Shown here: positions 7,049-11,377 of the stretch, piece after piece
Position numbering within the stretch: position 1 is the stretch's first letter
Layout: each line of letters begins with the position of its first letter
From: Baffinella frigidus
Taxonomy: Eukaryota; Cryptophyceae; Cryptomonadales; Baffinellaceae
Assembly: GCA_026770585.1 (NCBI GenBank)
Contig: MU646635.1
Coordinates: forward strand, 1-11,377
Direction of reading: 5' to 3'
DNA length: 11,377 bases
Program-made: the position numbers and the translations under genes
The notes under the pieces: model-generated
The model's database searches: none
Told to the model about the DNA's origin: nothing
What the model saw: only the letters and a program-made list of their open reading frames with translations

Positions 7049-7158
7049 ATCTTGCTCCAAGCCGCTGCACTTCTGGAAACCCGCGCACCCCCCCCCCCCT
7101 CAGCGACACAGGTTCTTCGAGCCCTCGTATCCCAGCCCTTCCCCTCGGCCCCATGAAG

Positions 7159-7244
7159 AATTAATTCCCTACAATGCAAGATCTGGCATTTTTGATCTAA
7201 CTAAATCATACATCGTACACCCTGATCTTGCATTTCCATGTCAC
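7159..7244 (+). repeat. Hairpin-ended dispersed element, copy 2
   Basis: Matches 5705-5793. The 11-bp arms are at 7173-7183 and 7224-7234 and are unchanged, while the 40-bp interior has diverged. Retention of both arms in both copies is the main sign that the structure matters. Confidence 0.8.
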
Positions 7245-7319
7245 TATTTATGCCTAATTAAGTTTTGGCTATGTTGTGGGTACACAAAACCTAAAGGACC
7301 AGGCGTCAGCATTTTTATA

Positions 7320-7448
7320 GAGAGATTGATAATTTATTGCAAAACTGTCAGCGTCAGTGTCGCACATGCTACGCATTGTGCCATGACTGTACCCCGTGTC
7401 GGCCTCTCATTCGAGCATTTTCCGGATGGATTCTAACTCCACCTCCTA
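7320..7448 (+). repeat. 129-bp direct repeat, copy A
   Basis: Aligns without gaps to 9887-10015 with about 113 of 129 positions identical by my count; the last 37 bases are identical. There are no inverted ends and no open frame common to both copies. Copy A lies about 105 bp before the first multi-hairpin element, copy B about 795 bp before the second. Confidence 0.88.
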
Positions 7449-7553
7449 TAGCAGTTTTAAACGAAAAGCTCGCTCCCCCCGTCGTCCAGGCCTTCCTGTA
7501 GTTAGCTCATCCTAGAGGGCGAGACGCCCCCTACACACACCACCACCACCCTT

Positions 7554-7714
7554 CCACACAGCGGGCTTCGAAGGGATTTTCGGGCGCCGAGAGCCCGAGT
7601 TTCTGTTACCTTATCCGTAGGAACCCCCCTATGTCCCTACGGGTTGCCTACCGTAGGGTCCTAGGTCTGATCGCTTAGGGGTTATTCGAAATCCCGTAGA
7701 AGTCCGCTGTGTGG
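7554..7714 (+). mobile_element. Multi-hairpin repeated element, copy 1
   Basis: Perfect 11-bp terminal inverted repeats close the element: ccacacagcgg (7554-7564) and ccgctgtgtgg (7704-7714). Inside, a second long-range stem pairs gggattt (7573-7579) with aaatccc (7689-7695). Local hairpins are ttcgaa (7567-7572), tcgggc/gcccga (7580-7585/7593-7598) and ccctacgg/ccgtaggg (7635-7642/7651-7658, 8-base loop). The same layout recurs at 10810-10990 with different sequences in two of the stems. It has no coding capacity. A non-autonomous transposon (MITE) or a structured RNA or DNA element would both fit; the mobile-element call rests on the inverted ends and duplication alone. Confidence 0.6.
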
Positions 7715-7852
7715 GGGGTGCTCGCGGGCTGTAGAGCCTTTGCGTCTCGTCTCACCTTGCCTTCTGGCGTGTAGCGGTCGTGTTTGACAATTTCTTAAAC
7801 CTCGATTTTCCCTTTTAAACAACCCCAATCTGAAACTCCGCTGAAACCTAAC
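7715..7852. other. Non-coding spacer
   Basis: I see no gene, repeat or strong hairpin here apart from a pyrimidine-rich segment near 7795-7830. Confidence 0.4.
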
Positions 7853-7920
7853 GTAAACCCTAAATTCTGCACCCTACGCCCTCAACTCTACACACTACAC
7901 ACTTCACCCTAAACCCCAAA
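7853..7920 (-). repeat. Interstitial telomere-like tract, C-rich, degenerate
   Basis: CCCTAAA and CCCCAAA words at both ends frame a decayed middle (ccctacgccctcaactcta). The phrase ctacacactacacactt is shared with the end of the tract near 6575-6590, so these two C-rich tracts are related beyond the telomeric unit. Confidence 0.7.
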
Positions 7921-7991
7921 TGGAGGGGTCTCGTTGTTTGTATTAAGGAAGGTTGCTCGTGGACACGCACCGCCCTAGGATCCCACGATAT

Positions 7992-8031
7992 GCCTGTTCC
8001 TAGGAGCCTAGGCCTGTTCCTAGGAGCCTAG
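7992..8031 (+). repeat. 20-bp perfect tandem duplication
   Basis: The unit gcctgttcctaggagcctag occurs twice without mismatch (7992-8011, 8012-8031). Each unit contains CCTAGG-type palindromes and forms part of the left arm of the inverted repeat described next. Confidence 0.9.
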
Positions 8032-8193
8032 GACCCCCCTGTAGGGACAGTGGTGTGACTAGTTCTCGTCAACTACTAGTTGACAGCGGCCTAACCGTAA
8101 GTGGCTCAGCTATCTAAAGTCAACCGAGGCCCATCACGTATTTTTTTGTACTGGCACACAGGGGGGTCCTAGGCTCCGAGGAACCGGCCTGGG
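8007..8193. mobile_element. MITE-like element with 34-bp inverted ends
   Basis: Left arm 8007-8040 and right arm 8160-8193 are reverse complements except at about three positions; the innermost 25 bases (8016-8040 against 8160-8184) differ once. The 119-bp interior contains a perfect 17-base palindrome at 8068-8084 (arms gtcaacta and tagttgac around one C) and no ORF. The size, long inverted ends and absence of genes suit a foldback or miniature inverted-repeat transposable element. I could not identify a convincing target-site duplication. Confidence 0.6.
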
Positions 8194-8219
8194 TTCAAAA
8201 AAAATCTACACGTCGTTCA

Positions 8220-8360
8220 GCCACAACTCCACTTTCCACTTGAGGCTGGAAGTGGGACGATTTTAAATGTGGGGTTGTTAAATTTAGTAACAGTCACGGG
8301 AAGTTTGGTCACGTATCGCTCCTGCCCACTCCAAAGTTAACGGGTGTGTACCACGCACCC
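8220..8360. repeat. Imperfect hairpins in non-coding DNA
   Basis: Between 8220 and 8280, acaactcca-type sequence faces tggggttgt, and ccactttcca faces tggaagtgg with a single bulge. At 8342-8360, gggtgtg pairs with cgcaccc with one G:T-type mismatch around loop tacca. These are weaker than the other stems in this half. Confidence 0.5.
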
Positions 8361-8409
8361 AGCATGTCAACTTAAGAATAGTCAGCCAACCCGAGTGAGG
8401 CAGCGCTAG
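8359..8409 (+). repeat. 51-bp direct repeat, copy 1
   Basis: Begins ccagcatgtcaactta and matches 8979-9030, which has about seven substitutions and two one-base gaps. Both copies end in gtgaggcag followed by an R-gct word. Confidence 0.8.
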
Positions 8410-8434
8410 ACCTCGACTGCTCTGCGCAAGCTTC

Positions 8435-8555
8435 TTGCCGGTTTAGGGTTTGGGGTTTAGGGTTTAAGGTTCAGGGTTTAGGGTTTGCGGTTTGGGGTCT
8501 GGAGTTTGTGGTTTGGGGTTTAGGGTTTTGGGTTTAGGGTTTGGGGGTTGGGGCT
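8435..8555 (+). repeat. Interstitial telomere-like tract, G-rich on plus strand
   Basis: TTTAGGG alternates irregularly with TTTGGGG, TTTAAGG, TTCAGGG and TTTGCGG from about 8441 to 8553. Mixed units differ from the purer TTTAGGG run at 5606-5640. The sequence has strong G-quadruplex potential. Confidence 0.85.
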
Positions 8556-8632
8556 GACCAACACGATCTGGGTAAAGTTGATTCTACCCGTGAAACACGC
8601 CAAAAGTGTTGGGAATTGGAGCTCTTTGCTGC

Positions 8633-8685
8633 GTGTACCAGGGGCCACCAGCAACCCGAAGAGAACCAGATCGGGATTGAGTTGA
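8633..8685 (+). repeat. 53-bp direct repeat, copy 1
   Basis: Begins gtgtaccaggggccacc and matches 9044-9096 with only two or three differences. The order 51-bp repeat then 53-bp repeat is the same in both places (8359 then 8633; 8979 then 9044), but the spacing differs, so a larger duplication was later modified. Confidence 0.88.
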
Positions 8686-8693
8686 GTATTTGT

Positions 8694-8732
8694 TTCACCA
8701 AGAGTAAAGGCTCAGCCTTTACTCTTGGTGAA
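8694..8732. repeat. Perfect 19-bp-arm hairpin with one-base centre
   Basis: Left arm 8694-8712 (ttcaccaagagtaaaggct) and right arm 8714-8732 are exact reverse complements around a single C. A 39-base perfect palindrome is very unlikely by chance. It falls inside a 117-codon frame (8541-8894), which therefore looks like translated palindrome rather than a gene. Confidence 0.92.
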
Positions 8733-8782
8733 GATTTCTACAGTGGGTCACCTCGATCTGATTCACTTGAGGTTGCTGCTGC

Positions 8783-8906
8783 CACGCCAGAGTGCAGGAG
8801 GGGGTTGAATGTTTTAGAACGTATCTGGATACGTTCGTTGACTTTTGAAAACCACTGCATTCAGGAGGAATTGACTTGTGGCGAACCCTTCTAAGACTCT
8901 GGCGTG
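8783..8906. repeat. Nested inverted repeats
   Basis: Outer arms cacgccagagt (8783-8793) and actctggcgtg (8896-8906) enclose tgaatg/cattca (about 8805-8810/8858-8863) and an inner perfect hairpin gaacgtatc/gatacgttc (8817-8825/8828-8836, two-base loop). A word close to the outer arm (cacgccaga) recurs at 9287. The nesting predicts a long imperfect stem. Confidence 0.7.
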
Positions 8907-8942
8907 CTGGAGACAGGGACGAGACCGGGCAGGGTTCGCACC

Positions 8943-8958
8943 AAGAAGAGCTCTTCTT
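8943..8958. repeat. 16-base perfect palindrome
   Basis: The string aagaagagctcttctt is its own reverse complement. It lies between two gggttcgc words (8933 and 8960) just before the second copy of the 51-bp repeat. Confidence 0.85.
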
Positions 8959-8978
8959 CGGGTTCGCCTACTGGCGAC

Positions 8979-9030
8979 CCAGCATATCAACTTGAGAATA
9001 GGTAGCCAACTCGGAGTGAGGCAGAGCTAT
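8979..9030 (+). repeat. 51-bp direct repeat, copy 2
   Basis: Second copy of 8359-8409. It directly precedes the second copy of the 53-bp repeat. Confidence 0.8.
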
Positions 9031-9043
9031 AACCCGGGCAGGT

Positions 9044-9096
9044 GTGTACCAGGGGCCACCAGCAACCCGAAGAGAACCAGACCGGGATGGAGTTGA
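9044..9096 (+). repeat. 53-bp direct repeat, copy 2
   Basis: Second copy of 8633-8685. Shares the gaagagaacca core with the junction repeats at 4501 and 4762, linking the gene-block boundary to this repeat family. Confidence 0.88.
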
Positions 9097-9318
9097 AGGG
9101 TTCGTACCAGGATGAGCCAGGGTTCGTCTACTGGTGACCTTCCATATGATGTGTTTGTTAAGGGCGTACGATTTGTACTGGGGGGCTTGATGTGATCCGA
9201 AAGGAAGCATGGCGTTTCTGCAGAACCAGTTCCGGTGTCCGCCTATGATGGGGGTTAAAACAACCTAAAGGACCTAAAGCCTACCACGCCAGAATGATCG
9301 AGGGAAACCGACGCCTTA
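9097..9318. other. Non-coding spacer
   Basis: No gene is supported. The words ggttcgtaccagg and ggttcgtctactgg near 9100-9136 echo ggttcgcctactgg at 8960. The phrase cctaaaggacctaaagcc at 9265 echoes 4663 and 7290. Near 9195, gatccgaaaggaagc echoes the hairpin at 4573. Confidence 0.45.
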
Positions 9319-9387
9319 TCCACGATATATCTGTAGTGGTTGACATAAGAATTCAAGGGGTTTCCCTTGAAAGAAGTCAATCGTGGA
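9319..9387. repeat. Nested stem-loop, about 69 bp
   Basis: Three stems lie in register: tccacgat (9319-9326) with atcgtgga (9380-9387), ttgac (9340-9344) with gtcaa (9376-9380), and ttcaaggg (9352-9359) with cccttgaa (9364-9371, loop gttt). Outer and middle stems share one base, so not all pairs can form at once. The left side has a larger internal bulge. Confidence 0.7.
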
Positions 9388-9425
9388 TGTTTCGAGTGCC
9401 CTGGCGAGGTACCGACTTCTTGGCG

Positions 9426-9475
9426 CCCCTGAGCGGTCAGGGGGCAGGGTTCGTCGGGAGCAGGGTTCACCGGGA
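9426..9475. repeat. Hairpin followed by a 16-bp tandem repeat
   Basis: cccctga (9426-9432) pairs with tcagggg (9437-9443) around gcgg. It is followed directly by two 16-bp units (9444-9459, 9460-9475) beginning gcagggttc that differ at two bases. Confidence 0.75.
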
Positions 9476-9544
9476 GAGATGTAGGGGGCATCTTCATGTG
9501 CGAGGCCATTCAATTTAAACCGTGTTTTTTGGCATCTTGGGGTG

Positions 9545-9598
9545 GGGTTTCTTCTATATTAAAAGCTATGTCGAAGCTAATATAGCCAAATAAGAGAG
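9545..9598. repeat. Stem-loop with AT core
   Basis: ctatatta (9554-9561) pairs perfectly with taatatag (9578-9585), with gct/agc inside. Outside it, a ggtttct word near 9546-9553 faces agagaaacc near 9594-9602 with small bulges. Confidence 0.65.
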
Positions 9599-9599
9599 A

Positions 9600-9886
9600 A
9601 ACCACCCTTAAGATAGCATGAAAGGCGGTTTAACATCTGAAGAAACGGGAGAGGCGCCCCTCCCCACCAGCAACCCGTTGCAGGTTCTAACCGGATCGGG
9701 TATTGTAGTAATTTTCAGCTAAACCGGACATATCTGTCCGTATCCCCCGTCAGCAATTCCGAGGTCCCTAGAGACTCCTACCGCAGGGTCCTACGAATGG
9801 ACCCCCCCCAAAACGTTCCCGGATTCTTGCAAGGACCCGGTAAAAGCTGCTACAGGTTTCTGATGGCCCTGATCTGCTCTTCAACT
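9600..9886. other. Non-coding stretch with minor stems
   Basis: No gene. A 6-bp-arm hairpin is at 9725-9740 (cggaca/tgtccg). The segment 9765-9793 (ctcctaccgcagggtccta) resembles part of the central hairpin of the multi-hairpin element, perhaps a fragment of it. The phrase tgtagtaattttcag (9703 region) recurs at 10642 in the foldback element. Confidence 0.5.
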
Positions 9887-10015
9887 GAGAGATTCATAAT
9901 TTATTGCCAAACAACCAGCGTCAGCGCCACACATGCTACGCATTGTGTCACTACTGTACCCCGTGTCGGCCGCTGGCACGAGCATTTTCCGGATGGATTC
10001 TAACTCCACCTCCTA
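9887..10015 (+). repeat. 129-bp direct repeat, copy B
   Basis: Ungapped match to 7320-7448, about 88% identical by my count, with differences concentrated in the first 92 positions and the last 37 unchanged. It is followed by a GT-rich stretch at 10030-10057. Confidence 0.88.
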
Positions 10016-10228
10016 CGGCTCTTCAACACTGTGTAGTGTGTGGTGTGTGTGTGTGAGACGAGTGGTGCGTGAGAACTCGAGATAACAGTTGCCCAACCTT
10101 TTTAGGTCCTTTGGACATCACTCCCCCCCGTAGGGGGTCTGAGTACGTGGCCCTTTTGGTCTTGTAAAATCAACCCTCTGGCTCTGCCACAAGGCAGGGG
10201 TGAGAGATGGATGCGCCATGCGACCGCT
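10016..10228. other. Non-coding spacer with GT-rich run and C/G hairpin
   Basis: Contains a GT-rich run (10030-10057) and ccccc/ggggg around cgta at about 10126-10138. No gene. Confidence 0.45.
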
Positions 10229-10322
10229 TTGGGGTTTGGGGTTGGGGTTTGGGATTTGGGGATTGGGGTTTGGGGTTTGGGGTTTGGGGTTTGGGGTTTG
10301 GGGTTTAGGGTTTAGGGTTTAG
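10229..10322 (+). repeat. Interstitial telomere-like tract switching from TTTGGGG to TTTAGGG
   Basis: Irregular TTTGGGG-like units from 10229 lead into five perfect TTTGGGG units (10269-10303), followed by two perfect TTTAGGG (10304-10317) and a partial unit. The abrupt change of unit within one tract is visible directly. Strong G-quadruplex potential. Confidence 0.9.
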
Positions 10323-10565
10323 TGGCTGCAGGCCTCGAAAACTGGCCCGGTTTGATCCGGGGACATGTCTAGTTTAAAAGAAAGTGGATCCTTATTTGTT
10401 CATAGGAGTTAGACGAAGGTCATTTAGGGCCCTAAGTAAATTTTATTAGGGCCAGAATCCGGTTTGATAGGCCATTTTCTTTGAAATTAAACATGTTCCC
10501 TCATGAGGTTGCCTCTCCAGGAGTGAAGTCCTGTCCGACCCCCAGAGATCTGTGGGCCCAGGTTC
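10323..10565. other. Non-coding spacer with small palindrome
   Basis: The 12-base palindrome ttagggccctaa is at 10424-10435, joining one TTAGGG-like word head to head with its complement; a further attagggcc follows at 10446. No gene. Confidence 0.5.
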
Positions 10566-10692
10566 ATCCGAGAACAAGTATTTTTCTTTGAAAAAATATG
10601 TACGAAAATTACTGCACAATTGCTTCGGACGTGAACAGTTGTGTAGTAATTTTCAGTGCCAACTTTTAAAAGCAAAATACTTGTTCCCGGAT
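10566..10692. mobile_element. 127-bp foldback element with two nested stems
   Basis: Outer arms 10566-10584 and 10674-10692 (19 bp, one mismatch) and inner arms 10604-10619 and 10639-10654 (16 bp, one mismatch) are separated by 19 bases on both sides, so the element is symmetric. The central loop is 19 bases. No ORF is conserved. It resembles a solo foldback or MITE-type element or a long hairpin RNA source; there is no copy elsewhere in the window apart from a 15-base fragment near 9703. Confidence 0.65.
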
Positions 10693-10755
10693 TAAGGTGT
10701 TGCTTGGCGGTTACTCTTTAGACTCTGATCCGACGCGTTGCATGCTGGTGACCCT

Positions 10756-10801
10756 GGGCAGGGATACGCTTGTCGCAGGTCCGACGAGCGTATCCCTGCC
10801 C
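10756..10801. repeat. 20-bp-arm GC-rich hairpin
   Basis: Arms 10756-10775 (gggcagggatacgcttgtcg) and 10782-10801 are complementary except for one G:T-type position, with a six-base loop. It ends eight bases before the start of the second multi-hairpin element, in a place where the first copy has no equivalent. Confidence 0.88.
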
Positions 10802-10809
10802 CTAGACTA

Positions 10810-10990
10810 CCACACAGCGGGCTACGAGCTCGTACCAAGGGATTTTCGGCCCAAATCGGGCCACCTTTCCGTTACCTTGTGAGTAGGAACCCCTCTCTGT
10901 CCCTACGGATTGCCTACCGTAGGGTCGTAGGTCTTAACGCTTGAGGGTTATCAGAAATCCCTTCGCAGATTCTTCGCAGTGCGCTGTGTG
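10810..10990 (+). mobile_element. Multi-hairpin repeated element, copy 2
   Basis: Terminal repeats cacacagcg (10811-10819) and cgctgtgtg (10982-10990) match those of copy 1 but are shorter. The internal long-range stem gggattt/aaatccc is at 10839-10845/10955-10961 and the ccctacgg/ccgtaggg hairpin at 10901-10908/10917-10924. Two local stems have new sequence but the same place: tacgagctcgta (10823-10834) replaces ttcgaa, and ggccc/gggcc (10848-10852/10858-10862) replaces tcgggc/gcccga. Copy 2 also has an extra cttcgcag direct repeat at 10961-10980. Stem retention with changed bases suggests that pairing is selected. Confidence 0.62.
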
Positions 10991-11136
10991 ATGCAGAGAG
11001 CTCGTACATGTATCCTCTTGCCGGTTTTATTAGAATGAAGAAGAGCACGGCTCTGGCCTGGGGGCCCTTTTTGAAGTCGGAGGCAAGCCACATAGTGAAT
11101 TTCGTGTCACGCGGGACCTGCCGGCTGGGCTCGCTC

Positions 11137-11263
11137 CGCCCAAAAATCTCAACACCACCCCCAAACCCCCTGCGGCTGGCTCGGCGAAGAATCGCCTGCC
11201 CGGCGATTCTTCGCCTCGCTTGCGCCGCAGGGGGTTTGGGGGTGGTGTTGAGATTTTCGGGCG
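11137..11263. repeat. 127-bp near-complete hairpin with nested palindrome
   Basis: Outer arms 11143-11176 and 11224-11257 are perfect 34-bp reverse complements; after one mismatch they extend five more pairs (11137-11141/11259-11263). Inside is a second perfect stem, 11183-11196 with 11202-11215 (arm ggcgaagaatcgcc, loop tgccc). The short segments between stems (11177-11182 and 11216-11223) are only partly paired. The layout could extrude as a cruciform or form a very stable RNA hairpin. GC content is much higher than in the gene block. Confidence 0.92.
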
Positions 11264-11290
11264 TCGCCCTTAAAGTTTAGGCCTCCGGCG

Positions 11291-11312
11291 GCCCCTGCGG
11301 GGGGCTTTTTTT
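11291..11312 (+). terminator. Intrinsic-terminator-like stem and T run
   Basis: gcccc (11291-11295) faces ggggc (11301-11305) and is followed by seven T (11306-11312). This is the shape of a rho-independent terminator, expected in bacteria and plastids rather than in nuclear DNA. No upstream gene is visible, so the functional reading is weak. Confidence 0.35.
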
Positions 11313-11377
11313 GTCGAAAAGGGTGGACGCGACAGCCTGTAGGACATGGTATCACGGAAATCTCCGTCTGCCCGTTC
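11313..11377. other. GC-rich right edge without gene
   Basis: No gene. A small hairpin acgga/tccgt (11355-11359/11364-11368) is present. Nothing else is recognised before the window ends. Confidence 0.4.

Larger units (their letters stand above)
6691..7158. other. Non-coding stretch with a palindrome and a C12 run
   Basis: No gene I would defend; a 71-codon plus-strand frame at 6752-6967 has ordinary amino-acid composition but nothing recognisable. Visible structures are a 10-bp-arm AT palindrome at 6860-6869/6872-6881, the second copy of the 28-bp repeat at 7020-7048 and a run of twelve C at 7088-7099. Confidence 0.5.

Noticed and set aside
5705-7244. CRISPR-like arrangement of repeated short palindromic elements.
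   Set aside because: Only two copies of each, irregular spacing, no spacers of uniform length, no cas-like genes and a eukaryotic telomeric setting.
7554-7714. Possible hammerhead-type ribozyme in the multi-hairpin element (ctgatcg followed later by gaaatccc pairing with gggatt).
   Set aside because: The core would need CUGAUGA; here it is CUGAUCG and is not retained in copy 2. No proper stem II lies between the motif and GAAA.
8541-8894. 117-codon plus-strand frame.
   Set aside because: It runs through the 39-base palindrome, a second hairpin and a dispersed repeat, so it is best explained as repeat DNA without stops.
8920-8970. tRNA-like B-box words (ggttcgc with nearby cc) near 8933 and 8960, and again near 9100-9130.
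   Set aside because: No A-box, acceptor stem or anticodon arm can be placed around them; the words recur as parts of dispersed repeats.
11008-11355. Short frames of 90 and 68 codons on opposite strands at the right end.
   Set aside because: They read through the two arms of the large hairpin; their similar Pro/Arg/Ala-rich content comes from the inverted repeat.

Overview
The window looks like nuclear or large-virus DNA of a microbial eukaryote and falls into two very different halves. Evidence for a eukaryotic setting is the repeated presence of degenerate TTTAGGG-type telomeric arrays (the telomere unit of plants, many algae and some other protists), ATG-started intron-free ORFs without bacterial-style ribosome binding sites, and a repeat-rich non-coding half. 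I do not recognise the species, and none of the four proteins is one I can name.

Positions 1-4500 are gene-dense. One plus-strand ORF (3-686, 227 aa) converges on three minus-strand ORFs that read leftward from about 4500: a 624-codon ORF with a C-terminal Cys/His-rich zinc-binding region (2634-4508), a 236-aa multi-pass membrane protein with an acidic tail (1862-2572), and a 405-aa unknown (658-1875). Gaps are 61 bp or less and neighbouring genes overlap by 14 and 29 bp. Such packing of orphan genes is typical of large DNA viruses or selfish elements rather than of a eukaryotic chromosome arm, but no viral hallmark gene (capsid, polymerase, packaging ATPase, integrase) is visible, so viral origin remains an inference. 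The 624-codon ORF has no ATG near its 5' end and runs straight into a repeat found again 260 bp further right, so it appears to be cut off at the junction.

Positions 4500-11377 hold no gene I can support. They look subtelomeric: five interstitial telomere-like tracts in both orientations (5371-5640 and 8435-8555 and 10229-10322 G-rich on the plus strand; 6496-6560 and 7853-7920 C-rich), a 21-bp minisatellite (6085-6483), an AAG microsatellite, several dispersed direct repeats (129 bp, about 85 bp, 53 bp, 51 bp), and an unusual density of perfect or near-perfect hairpins and foldback elements. The most notable is a roughly 160-180 bp element present twice (7554-7714 and 10810-10990), in which terminal and internal stems persist although the stem sequences themselves differ between copies.

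The final 300 bp are GC-rich, carry a 127-bp near-complete hairpin and a terminator-like GC stem with a T run, and resemble organellar or bacterial DNA more than what precedes. Overall the window reads as a virus-like or selfish gene block broken at its junction with subtelomeric, structure-rich repeats.
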